The notes beneath the pieces are model-generated. The model did not search any database and was not told the origin of the DNA. It saw only the letters and a program-made list of their open reading frames with translations. From an uncultured Chitinophaga sp. (GTDB lineage: Bacteria > Bacteroidota > Bacteroidia > Cytophagales > Cyclobacteriaceae), in contig CABHOK010000003.1 of NCBI GenBank assembly GCA_902168205.1, positions 558,001-622,000 of the forward strand: 64,000 bases of DNA. The letters are read 5' to 3'. The position numbers and the translations under genes are program-made. The first letter of the stretch is position 1, and each line of letters opens with the position of its first letter. This document shows positions 8,364-16,426 of this stretch, in pieces.

Positions 8364-8851
8364 AATGATTAAAAGGGTTTGAGTGCAGCAAATGTGCATT
8401 TCTATCCTAAAAAATAAAAGTGCACGTAGTAAATGTTGTAACGTTATCGAAGAATGATCTCTATACAATATGCACAACAACCTATGATAATAAATCAATG
8501 AAAGATTCCGCTGAGAAACAGCATATGTGAATATGCTGCATGCGGACTTCAATTTCGTGTAGCCATAACGTTGTATCAGCTTGCAAAACAGCTAGTTGTA
8601 AAGTAGATGTTTAATCATGTATTATTTAGCATGATGAAAAATGTGTGAAGCTTACATTTGTATTGATTTCAACAGATTAACAACCGGCTTATTAAATGTA
8701 AAATGTACAATCATGAATTGCCGGTAACGGAGAATTAATAAAAAATTAAACGGCTCTGCGTTCCTTGTTCCGGCCAGTAGGTACTCCGTTGTAAAAGGAT
8801 GCGGCCGTCTGGCTGCGTGTGAGGCGCAGCTTTTTCGATAAAGCACGCGCT
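8364..8851. other. Intergenic region with a candidate RNA
   Basis: This stretch of 488 bases has no convincing protein frame. The right half holds the structured candidate RNA described separately. The left half should hold the promoter of the minus-strand STAS/PrnB operon, but I see no clear consensus box. Confidence 0.5.
8653..8838 (+). ncRNA. Candidate structured small RNA
   Basis: A -7-like box TACATTTG lies at 8653-8660. Downstream are ACCGGC/GCCGGT (8683-8688 with 8720-8725), AACGGAG/CTCCGTT (8726-8732 with 8784-8790) and a terminator-like GCTGCG/CGCAGC hairpin (8812-8817 with 8825-8830) followed by TTTTT. No plus-strand gene exists that would need this terminator. Together these suggest a transcript of about 170 bases. 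I see no match to tmRNA, RNase P or SRP RNA signatures. Confidence 0.35.
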
Positions 8852-9529
8852 TTACAAATTGTCCAGCATTTTTTTATCCAGTGATGAAACGTAGAGCGCA
8901 ATGGTGAAGATAACATTCTTCAAGGCGTTGGACCCATTATGCAACCCCCACGATAGCAGGAACTGATTGTCGGCTTTCAGAATAAGCCGGTCTACCGTAA
9001 CAAAGAGGAACAGATTCAGACCAAAGTATATAAACACAGCAGTGTTGATCCAGAACATATACATGCGCTCGATGAAGGGCTCAGGCAGTTCGCGAATGAG
9101 CCTGTAGAAATAGAATATCGAATAAAGTACAAACACAATGCTTGAAATCGTAAACAGGTTTGTGTTGAACCCTGTAACGCCTTGAATAAAAAACAGGTTG
9201 ATCACCGCAAAGATTGCAAACAGCACACCTGTTACGGAGATGATCTTTTTATAGGACGGTACACTAAAGGCTGTACGATAAATACTGCTTAATAAAATGA
9301 ATTGTACACACAGGTATATACTAACGATAGTATTGGGATTTATACCGAAGTACTTATAAAGCAACAGGCATAGCATGTCAGACAATCCGGATGCGAGCAG
9401 GAGTGCACCGAGCAGCCATATACCTGTTGGTAATTTTTTTCTGTTTCGCGCGAAGATAAATACAGCTAACGGTATCAGGATTGAGTATACCGATATATCG
9501 CGCAAAATTCGAAATGTTTCTAAGTCCAT
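8852..9529 (-). CDS. Hypothetical multi-pass membrane protein
   Basis: A 225-residue integral membrane protein with about seven hydrophobic helices separated by short loops (RNRKKL, RTAFSVPSYKK, RLIRELPEPFIER). It ends in a charged tail, SSLDKKMLDNL. Proteins of this build, often near sensor genes, are common in Cytophagales, but I cannot name a family. It begins 26 bases after the stop of the gene at 9556-9900 and may share its transcript. Confidence 0.7.
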   Translation of the reverse strand: MDLETFRILRDISVYSILIPLAVFIFARNRKKLPTGIWLLGALLLASGLSDMLCLLLYKYFGINPNTIVSIYLCVQFILLSSIYRTAFSVPSYKKIISVTGVLFAIFAVINLFFIQGVTGFNTNLFTISSIVFVLYSIFYFYRLIRELPEPFIERMYMFWINTAVFIYFGLNLFLFVTVDRLILKADNQFLLSWGLHNGSNALKNVIFTIALYVSSLDKKMLDNL

Positions 9530-9555
9530 TTACAGAGGATCTTTTTTTGGTGTTA

Positions 9556-9900
9556 TCAGTTTGTAGGACAGTACGGAGGGCACGGACTCGATGCATCAGC
9601 GATCAACCCCTGTGCAGAAAGCAGCGTTGCTCCTTCGGCATCATCCGGCCAGATGTTACTTCCATCTTCACGTGCTCCAACCAGCAGCAATTGTTTTTCG
9701 CCTTCATCATTACTTGCATAGTAAATGCGAATGCCAACGCACTCGTGCTGTGACAGGATCTCATCTATTATATTTAAGCCAAAGAAGCGCGCGCGTATAC
9801 CTCCGTGCTGCGGATGTTTTTCATGGTAATTTTTAATCCAGCGCATCGCGGTTTCTTTTGAAATTGCTTTTCCTACTGTCGGACTAAGTCTGTAACTCAT
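9556..9900 (-). CDS. Hypothetical small soluble protein with Cys-rich tail
   Basis: A 114-residue protein of unknown function, with no signal peptide or membrane segment. A helical N-terminal part (SKETAMRWIKNYHEKHP) precedes a beta-rich centre (ECVGIRIYYASNDEGEKQLLLVGARE), ending in PCPPYCP, whose two cysteines may bind metal. It is probably the first gene of a unit with the membrane protein downstream. Upstream lies a 414-base gene-free region. Confidence 0.65.
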   Translation of the reverse strand: MSYRLSPTVGKAISKETAMRWIKNYHEKHPQHGGIRARFFGLNIIDEILSQHECVGIRIYYASNDEGEKQLLLVGAREDGSNIWPDDAEGATLLSAQGLIADASSPCPPYCPTN

Positions 9901-10314
9901 AGTATGTAAAATTTAGGTTTAAGTGTCAGGTTGCTATTGTTTATCATTAATTCGTGATGCTCCATTTCAGGGTTCAAGTATATAGCAGCCCAGGAATAAA
10001 AAATCAAAAAGTTTAAGGAATACACTACAGCGCGCGGTATAGTAAAAAAGTACTATGACAACTAGTATGATTGTACTATGACAGATGAATATTGCGGGCT
10101 CTTTCAGCGTTTTGCCAATCGGTATGCGCGAATAAAACGACTGTATGCAAGTTGTACCTTACATGCGCGCAGGGGGAGAGAGCTATATATTTCAAGATGA
10201 AACTACGTATTTATACGGACTTTGTCACCAGTAGTTTTAAATATAGCACAAGGTTGCTCGTAAAAAAGCCTCCGGTCGGGAGGCTCTTTGAGATTCAGGC
10301 GTATTGCTTTTGCC
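9901..10314. other. Intergenic region
   Basis: About 410 bases without a credible gene. It holds the promoter area of the minus gene ending at 9900 and, at 10262-10285, the terminator of the ndh gene. A plus-strand frame at 10092-10397 runs into the ndh coding region and looks like a shadow. Confidence 0.5.
10262..10285 (-). terminator. Intrinsic terminator of ndh
   Basis: AGCCTCC (10267-10273) pairs with GGAGGCT (10279-10285) around a 5-base loop. On the minus strand the stem runs into TTTTTT, the expected end of the ndh transcript. Confidence 0.85.
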
Positions 10315-11640
10315 TTATCGCTCGACCAGACTTTCCTGGTATATATTCTTTGGTTTGTGATCAGTTTGCGCGAACTCTTCCGGTTTGGGTCTTATGATCA
10401 GGCGCAGCGTTGGGTCATCGGTGAGGAACGACCAGGTCCAGTTAAACGTGAGCTTCAGTTTATTCCGGAATCCGGCAATCGGTATCAGGTGTATAAATAA
10501 CCAGATGATCCAAGCTATAAATCCTTTTACAAATGCTTTTGGTAAATCTACCACAGCTTTATACTTCGCGATAATAGCCATGCTGCCTTTGTCGTTATAC
10601 CGGAAAGATTTCATCGCACGATTTTCATGAAGTCGTTTAAAATTATCTGCTAGTAATTTTCCCTGCTGTATAGCTACCTGCGCTAACTGCGGGTGGCCGG
10701 ATGGAAATTTAGCTTCGTGCAGGGCCAGGCTTATATCACCAAGTGCATATACACCTTCTATATCTTTTACCTTACAATATTCATCGACAAGAATTCTGCG
10801 GCCGCGTCCTAATTTTTCCGGAGGCAGTCCACGTACTTCACGACCAATTACACCGGAGGTCCAGATCAACGCATTCGTCTGAATCACTTCACCATTACTC
10901 AAAATTACTTTACCATCTACATAATCTTTAACGGCTGTATTGAGTTTAATCGTGATGCCCAGTTTTTCTAAAACCGTGTGAGCTTCCTGTTGTGCTTTAG
11001 TACTCATCGGGCCCAGCAGTACTTTGCCGGCTTCAATTAAATATATAGGTAAATTTCCGCCCGGCATCTCCGGATATTCTACCGGGCCAATCTTGTGCGC
11101 CATTTCAGCCAGCATACCGGCAACTTCTACTCCCGTAGGCCCACCACCCGCGATCACTATATTTAGCAGGCGTTTACGTTCAGCGAGGTCCAAAGTCTTT
11201 ACCGCCTTCTCCATGTTCAGCAGTAAATGGTTGCGCAGGTTGGTGGCATCATTTATACTCTTCAATGCCCACGAATTCTTCTTCACGTTTTCCATTCCGA
11301 AGTAATTCGTTTCAGTACCCAGCGCCAGCACTAGGTAATCGTAAGCGAGTATATCAGTTTCTGTCTCGATGGTTTTATCTTCCCAGTTAACACGAATGAG
11401 ACAGCCCAGATGAAAGCGCAGGTTCTTTTTCATCTGGAACATCTTCCGGAAAGGATAGCTGATGTTAGAAGGTTCGATGAATGCCATGCCTACCTGGTAA
11501 AGCAGAGGCGGAAAGAAATGATAATTATTGTTATCAACTAATGTGATCTGAAAGCGCATGTCGTTGGCCATGCGTTTGATAAAGTTAAGACCGGCAAATC
11601 CCCCGCCTACAACTATAATTTTTTTTGGTGCAGTGTTCAT
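10315..11640 (-). CDS. ndh: Type II NADH:quinone oxidoreductase (NDH-2)
   Basis: A 441-residue FAD enzyme that passes electrons from NADH to menaquinone at the inner face of the membrane without pumping protons. The FAD-binding VVGGGFAGLNF motif is at about 9-19, and the NADH-binding IAGGGPTGVEVAG motif at about 163-175. ALGTETNYFGM and YALGDIS are the conserved ATG/GD flavoprotein motifs. A hydrophobic C-terminal segment (AFVKGFIAWIIWLFIHLIPI) fits membrane attachment. Length and motifs match the family. It is a single-gene unit with its own terminator and fits with the menA and mqo genes in the window. Confidence 0.93.
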   Translation of the reverse strand: MNTAPKKIIVVGGGFAGLNFIKRMANDMRFQITLVDNNNYHFFPPLLYQVGMAFIEPSNISYPFRKMFQMKKNLRFHLGCLIRVNWEDKTIETETDILAYDYLVLALGTETNYFGMENVKKNSWALKSINDATNLRNHLLLNMEKAVKTLDLAERKRLLNIVIAGGGPTGVEVAGMLAEMAHKIGPVEYPEMPGGNLPIYLIEAGKVLLGPMSTKAQQEAHTVLEKLGITIKLNTAVKDYVDGKVILSNGEVIQTNALIWTSGVIGREVRGLPPEKLGRGRRILVDEYCKVKDIEGVYALGDISLALHEAKFPSGHPQLAQVAIQQGKLLADNFKRLHENRAMKSFRYNDKGSMAIIAKYKAVVDLPKAFVKGFIAWIIWLFIHLIPIAGFRNKLKLTFNWTWSFLTDDPTLRLIIRPKPEEFAQTDHKPKNIYQESLVER

Positions 11641-12680
11641 ACGTAAAAACCGTTAGACTATGTATTCATTACCCGCGCGAACGCTTGCAGAGACTGTAGT
11701 GCTTTAATTAAAGATATAGTAAACTATTATGCCGTAATGGGGTTTGTACGGTATACACGCCTCTGTATGTGTTGTTGCGTGACTCGTGAATATATACGTA
11801 TCGTAAAGCCATAACGATGTTAAAATCGTAGAAAAGAATTTACAAATTATACCCGGCAGGCAATCCTTTTACCATGCTATAATACAAGCAACACCGAACA
11901 CGATTGCCCTGCATGTTACGATATAGAGATACTGGCTGCCCCTCTATTCTGGGATTGCGGCCAACCGGTGTTTAAAAATTGGCAGCAACACTTTTTGTCT
12001 TGTGGACTTGCTGAAGCCTTGCAGGTATATCGTCCGGTAAAGACTATTCCAACGCTCAATAATCTGTATAGTACAAAGCGTGATGCTGTAACACAGTGTC
12101 TCAATAGTGATGCGCCCCGGCAATTTTCGGTTGCGTTGGGGGGTGAGGTGAAACAAACGATCCGACAAAAAAACGGGTATAATTCTAAATCGCCTCATAG
12201 CCACCGGTAAAATAGACGGCACGACTGTGACTATCTTTAACCCGACATTGGACACCAGCGACAAGATGCGGATAACATCGTGAGAACGTTATCACAAGCT
12301 TTCCGGTAATCTCATCCTATGTTTATAGAGTGTCCGCTTTCGGAAAAAGGTTCCGGTTAGTTTGATAAAAAGCACGGTAGGGGTACCGTTGTATGGTATG
12401 CGTTGATAAAGCTACACCTGCTGAGTTATTCGTTTGTGAGTAATGATTTGATAACCAATGCTGTAAATCAGTAGGCTGTCCGTTGTGTTTTGTTGGCTGT
12501 CTCAAATCGGTCATTTTAGTCATGTATGTTCCGTGTCAAATTATTCATCAACTGCTAACCCGTTGTTCATTATCATCGAATACCCCATGCGTTGTATAGT
12601 ATATACGCACATCACTGTTCCAAGTGCTCACACCGTTTTTGGGTATACTTACACTCCCAAAAAAATTAACACTATCGAAA
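11641..12680. other. Long gene-free region
   Basis: About 1.04 kb between ndh (minus) and the Ig-domain lipoprotein (plus). Several short open frames on both strands (for example 11944-12264 minus and 11968-12210 plus) lack recognisable motifs and overlap each other. It may hold promoters, decayed sequence or an RNA gene; I see nothing definite. Confidence 0.5.
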
Positions 12681-14258
12681 ATGCAATTACCCTTTAAAAA
12701 AGTGCTCAGCACCAGCGTTGTGTTTGCACTATTTGCTTCGCTTGTTTTATTCAGTTCCTGCGGTGGTGATGACGATGCCACCCCGGATACCACTGCTCCT
12801 GAGGTTACGATCGAGGGACTTACCAATGATGCCGCTGTAAATGGTACAGTAGTCGTATCGTTGGATGCAGATCAGAATGATCTCGATAAAGTAGAGATAT
12901 ACGTTGATGGTACATTGGTTACTACGTTAACAGGAAGTCCTTTTCAATATACCTGGGACTCTAACACGGTACAGGACGGTACGCATACGATAAAAGTGGT
13001 TTCTTACGACAAATCAGGAAATAAAACTGAACAACAGGTTTCCGTTGCTGTCACTAATACCCTGGTGAGCTTTAGCATCGCAGCCAACCAGCTCGAAACA
13101 GAAGAAGGCTATGCTGAGCGTGGCTTTGTATTTATCTCGGATGAAAACGGAAAAGTAATTGCTTCTACCGAATATGAGAATGGCAAGAGCTATACATTGA
13201 AGAATGCTGAATTTAAAGGTGAGAAATTCTATCTGTCTGAAGTGCTAGTACGAACAGGTACAGAGTCAAGCCGCAGTCGCGTTTTTACTTTCGCGCAAAT
13301 TGAGCGTGGTAAAAGCTGGAAGCTGATGTACGAACATGACAGCGATGAGACTTTTGTTGGTGAGGCTACTCTGAACTTTACAAATTTCGCGAACGGATAT
13401 GCCTACTATGTTGAATCAAATGGAGACCAGGCATTCCCGGATACATATCATCCGAGCCAGGTTGTAGGTTTGCGTAAAAATCCCAGCAGCCTGTACGTTG
13501 AACGCCAGGATGAGTGGGCTACCGAAACTCCTACCTATCGGTTATTCACGAATATTACTACTGGCGCTAGTCATACAATCAACCTGACTAATGTAAATAT
13601 ACCGGTAACGAAGACTACCGTTGATTTGCCTCATGACGCGTATTATGCGGAAGTCGAGGTCAGAGCTTTTGCTGAGTCAGGTGTTTACGAAAATGCTTTT
13701 AAACTGGGTGCATTCAGCTCTTCAGGATCAAAACTTACGTATCACTATCCCGGAACAGCCTTCCCATCTTACTATACACAAATAGAGCTCGAGGCAGATC
13801 AGTTTTACTATAGCCGCGGAAGCAGCGAAAAAATGTTCGACGTTAAATACCTTGAAAATGAAGTTTCGTTTGATTACAGCAGTAATAAATTGAACTATAG
13901 CGCTGTTGGTGATTTTGATTTGATTGCCGTTATTCTGGGATATGAGGAGAATACGTGGACTCTCGTTCTGCCAGAAGGTACTAACCAGGCTGTTCCTGTT
14001 TTAGAGTTGCCGGCATCATTGAGCGGATTTCAATTTCCGGAGTTGGGCCTTCCTGCAGAATATTCCCTTGTTGATTTTGGTGAAATCAATAGCTACGATG
14101 ATCTGAAGAATTTCATTCGCAACTCGGAATATAGTGTTGATGATTTATTCGAAGATGGCAAGAATTATATAGAGATGAATTATGAAGGCCCTTCTTCCGG
14201 TGGAAGAAAGGCTAAAAAAGAAGACCATTTCAGCGCATTAAACTTGCGTAGTGAATAA
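12681..14258 (+). CDS. Surface lipoprotein with bacterial Ig-like domain
   Basis: A 525-residue lipoprotein. The ATG at 12681 (MQLPFKKVL) gives a clean lipoprotein signal with lipobox LFSSC; an upstream ATG at 12624 would add 19 unlikely residues. Cys is followed by GGDDDA, an acidic stretch like the surface-export signals of Bacteroidota lipoproteins. Residues about 35-125 are a Big_9-type Ig domain, seen in VEIYVDGTLVTTL, YTWDSNTV and DGTHTIKVVSYDKSGN. The rest is beta-rich without a recognised domain. The C-terminus is basic (SGGRKAKKEDHF). It may be an adhesin or binding protein. The gene has its own strong terminator. Confidence 0.8.
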   Translation: MQLPFKKVLSTSVVFALFASLVLFSSCGGDDDATPDTTAPEVTIEGLTNDAAVNGTVVVSLDADQNDLDKVEIYVDGTLVTTLTGSPFQYTWDSNTVQDGTHTIKVVSYDKSGNKTEQQVSVAVTNTLVSFSIAANQLETEEGYAERGFVFISDENGKVIASTEYENGKSYTLKNAEFKGEKFYLSEVLVRTGTESSRSRVFTFAQIERGKSWKLMYEHDSDETFVGEATLNFTNFANGYAYYVESNGDQAFPDTYHPSQVVGLRKNPSSLYVERQDEWATETPTYRLFTNITTGASHTINLTNVNIPVTKTTVDLPHDAYYAEVEVRAFAESGVYENAFKLGAFSSSGSKLTYHYPGTAFPSYYTQIELEADQFYYSRGSSEKMFDVKYLENEVSFDYSSNKLNYSAVGDFDLIAVILGYEENTWTLVLPEGTNQAVPVLELPASLSGFQFPELGLPAEYSLVDFGEINSYDDLKNFIRNSEYSVDDLFEDGKNYIEMNYEGPSSGGRKAKKEDHFSALNLRSE

Positions 14259-14281
14259 TGAAGAGGTATAGCTATGTTGAT

Positions 14282-14309
14282 AAAAGGAGATCGAAAGATC
14301 TCCTTTTTT
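14282..14309 (+). terminator. Intrinsic terminator with GAAA tetraloop
   Basis: AAAAGGAGATC (14282-14292) pairs perfectly with GATCTCCTTTT (14297-14307) around a GAAA loop, running into T's. It ends the lipoprotein transcript. Confidence 0.9.
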
Positions 14310-14360
14310 ATTTATAAGAAGTAGCAAAGTATATATTGCCGGAGTGCTAACCAGGTATAT

Positions 14361-14726
14361 CTATTTATACAATGCCTGATCCTTGAGATAATCAATATCA
14401 TGTTTCTTCAGGTAATCGATTCCCCATGTGCTGAGAAAATCAAACAACGGTGCGAGTGTTTTACCTTGTTCTGTTAAAAAATATTCTACGCGATAGGGCT
14501 TTTGAGACAATACATCTTTATCGATAAGGTTATCGCGTTGCAGTTCTTTGAGTTGCTGCATCAGCATTTTCTCGGATACTCCGGGTAAGTTATTCCGGAT
14601 CTCGCTAAAGCCTTTGCGATTGAATTGATGCAGGTGCGACAGGATGAGTATCTTCCACTTGCCGCCTACCAGTCCGAGCGTTACATCTACGGGGCACGTA
14701 TAGGTCTTGTCGTGTAGTTGAATCAT
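14361..14726 (-). CDS. HxlR-family transcriptional regulator
   Basis: A 121-residue winged-helix regulator of the HxlR/MarR-like type. The hallmark CPVDVTLGLVGGKWKILIL is at about 11-29, followed by the recognition-helix region (GVSEKMLMQQLKELQRDNLI) and the wing (YRVEYFLTEQGKTL). Cys11 is the only cysteine and sits where YodB, HypR and QorR carry their redox/quinone-sensing cysteine. It is divergent from the ABM/truncated haemoglobin pair, with a palindrome just before its start codon, so it probably represses that pair and itself until thiol-reactive stress. Confidence 0.88.
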   Translation of the reverse strand: MIQLHDKTYTCPVDVTLGLVGGKWKILILSHLHQFNRKGFSEIRNNLPGVSEKMLMQQLKELQRDNLIDKDVLSQKPYRVEYFLTEQGKTLAPLFDFLSTWGIDYLKKHDIDYLKDQALYK

Positions 14727-14731
14727 AAGGG

Positions 14732-14748
14732 CTTACTTATTGGTAAGT
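14732..14748. promoter_or_regulatory. Palindromic operator, likely HxlR site
   Basis: CTTAC-N6-GTAAG (14732-14747), which also reads as ACTTA-N4-TAAGT (14735-14748), lies 5 bases upstream of the HxlR start codon, between the divergent genes. Position and symmetry suit binding by the dimeric regulator. Confidence 0.6.
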
Positions 14749-14797
14749 TATTGACTTCTGTATACGAATGCTTCACTTTTACCAAAAAAACAAAACT

Positions 14798-15193
14798 ATG
14801 AAAATATTATATGCACTCGTATGGAGTATAGTAAGTTGCACCGTCTTCGCGCAAACACAAACCACCATGAATAAAGATCAATCCTATTCCACTGAAATTA
14901 TACGCTATAAAATCAGTGCAGAACAGCAAGCAGACTTTGAGGCAGCGTATACCAAAGCTGGCGAATTTCTAAAAGCTTCTCCCTACTGTCTCAGTTATGA
15001 AATATTGCACGGAGTGGAAGAACCCCAGCACTATATTATCCGTATTCACTGGACATCGGTTGACGACCATTTGCAAAAGTTCAGAAGCAGTGCCGAGTTC
15101 AAATCATTCTTTGCATTGGTGCGACCGTTCTATACAAATATTGAGGAAATGAAACATTATACAAACACTGGTATAGTATGGACGAAAAACTAA
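14798..15193 (+). CDS. Exported ABM-family (antibiotic biosynthesis monooxygenase-like) protein
   Basis: A 131-residue protein. I chose the ATG at 14798 because it starts a normal signal peptide (MKILYALVWSIVSCTVFAQ). The mature part is one ABM domain (ferredoxin-like dimer), seen in EIIRYKISAEQQADFEAAYTKAG, SYEILHGVEEPQHYIIRIHW and FRSSAEFKSFFALVRPFY. Members act as cofactor-free oxygenases on quinones or polyketides. It overlaps the truncated haemoglobin gene by 16 bases and faces HxlR, so the three form a stress module. An internal ATG at codon 23 would yield a cytoplasmic form, more natural beside a haemoglobin. Confidence 0.82.
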   Translation: MKILYALVWSIVSCTVFAQTQTTMNKDQSYSTEIIRYKISAEQQADFEAAYTKAGEFLKASPYCLSYEILHGVEEPQHYIIRIHWTSVDDHLQKFRSSAEFKSFFALVRPFYTNIEEMKHYTNTGIVWTKN

Positions 15194-15660
15194 GTAAATC
15201 TGTTCCTACTCTTTTTGAATGGGCGGGTGGACAACCTGCCTTTGAAAAACTATTTGCCACATTCTATCAACGTGTAGCAGATGATGCTATACTGTCGCCT
15301 GTGTTTCGCAACATGTCGGCAGCGCATGCGGATCATGTTGCAAAATTTGTAGCCGAAGTCTTTGGTGGTCCGAAACTATATACCGGTACCAGCGGAAGCC
15401 ATGCTACTATGGTAGCACATCATATAGGCAAGCATCTTACTGACACACAACGGAAGCGCTGGATAACATTGTTACTGGAAACTGCCGATGAAATTGGACT
15501 GCCTGATGATCCGGAATTTCGCTCGGCACTCGTTGGCTATCTCGAGTGGGGAAGTCGCATAGCCGTTATTAACTCCAGTGCTGCTGAAAACCCGATTCAA
15601 CCCGATGCACCCATGCCAGTGTGGGGCTGGGGCGAAGTAAAGGGGCCATACCAGCCGTAA
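15178..15660 (+). CDS. Group II truncated haemoglobin
   Basis: A 160-residue GlbO-like truncated haemoglobin. Motifs are TLFEWAGGQPAFEKLFATFYQRV (helices A/B with the B10 Tyr), SPVFRNMSAAHADHVAKF, the E-F region GGPKLYT, and His82 in AHHIGKH, which aligns with the proximal F8 histidine of GlbO. RKRWITLLLETADEIGLPD is helix G. The C-terminal extension (about 135-160) is proline-rich (PIQPDAPMPVWGWGE). Such proteins bind O2 or NO and can act in oxidative or nitrosative detoxification. The start lies inside the ABM gene by 16 bases, indicating coupled translation. Confidence 0.88.
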   Translation: MDEKLSKSVPTLFEWAGGQPAFEKLFATFYQRVADDAILSPVFRNMSAAHADHVAKFVAEVFGGPKLYTGTSGSHATMVAHHIGKHLTDTQRKRWITLLLETADEIGLPDDPEFRSALVGYLEWGSRIAVINSSAAENPIQPDAPMPVWGWGEVKGPYQP

Positions 15661-15681
15661 GTACCGATATATACTTCTCTA

Positions 15682-16422
15682 TTATATTTTGGATTTTTGC
15701 AGCGTACCGAAGAGGTGATCCCACAGCGTGGTATAAAATCCAAAATTGAACTGCACATCCTGGTGATGTTGGTGATGAAATGTAGAAGTGCCGAAGTATT
15801 TTAGAAAGGCATTGGCGCGTATCTTTTCCGGTAGCGGTTCAATACCTAAATGTCCCAACATGCCGAAGATTACATTCACCGTAAGGTAAAGTATAATGGC
15901 ATATATATTGAACGAATATAGCTGTAGCAGTAGAAGCCAGAGGCCACCAAAGCAGAGTGTTTCTATCGGGTGCAGTACAAAGAGATCGATCGGTTTCGGA
16001 TCAACCGCCTCGTGATGCAGGCCGTGCATGGCCTTGTATAAAAATGTTTTGTGAATGATGTAATGAAACATATACATCAGCAGGTCCATCGCCAGGAAGA
16101 GAATCAAAAAGTCCACTATAATAAAGAAGGAGACAGACATGTCCATTACCACGTAGCCGCTCTTCCACAACCAGAAGCCCGCATACGTAACAAGTGTATT
16201 GAGTATGTTGGTAACGGCACAGATAATCCACTCACGCGAAGTATAGCGGTATACTTTAACCGGTAACGATGAAAATCGTTGCTGCAGCAAGTTCCCGATC
16301 ACCAAGACGGATATTGTGATGATTATATTTTCTGCCAGGAAGAGTATTGCTATAGCATACTCCGGCAGTTGTAGCAACTGATTGAGTAAAGCCTGTATAG
16401 CAGATGTTTCCATACGTGACAT
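15682..16422 (-). CDS. Sterol desaturase / fatty acid hydroxylase family membrane protein
   Basis: A 246-residue di-iron membrane enzyme, using the ATG at 16422, four bases past the stop of the upstream gene. Another ATG lies at 16413. Histidine boxes are visible in order: HYIIH, HGLHHE and HHQHH, the ligands for two iron atoms. At least four hydrophobic helices surround them. Family members hydroxylate or desaturate lipids. It lies directly downstream of the adenosine deaminase-like lipoprotein on the same strand, although a functional link is not obvious. Confidence 0.85.
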   Translation of the reverse strand: MSRMETSAIQALLNQLLQLPEYAIAILFLAENIIITISVLVIGNLLQQRFSSLPVKVYRYTSREWIICAVTNILNTLVTYAGFWLWKSGYVVMDMSVSFFIIVDFLILFLAMDLLMYMFHYIIHKTFLYKAMHGLHHEAVDPKPIDLFVLHPIETLCFGGLWLLLLQLYSFNIYAIILYLTVNVIFGMLGHLGIEPLPEKIRANAFLKYFGTSTFHHQHHQDVQFNFGFYTTLWDHLFGTLQKSKI

Positions 16423-16426
16423 TAAA

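Noticed and set aside
8364-8552. 63-codon N-terminal extension of the STAS-like protein
   Set aside because: The upstream part is basic, cysteine-scattered and lacks any domain; the ATG at 8363 begins the STAS-like fold.
8653-8838. SRP RNA, tmRNA or RNase P RNA as identity of the candidate RNA
   Set aside because: No GGAA/AGCAGC SRP core, tag peptide frame or RNase P conserved blocks could be seen.
11944-12264. 106-codon minus-strand frame in the long gap
   Set aside because: Composition is unlike the neighbours and it overlaps an equally poor plus-strand frame.
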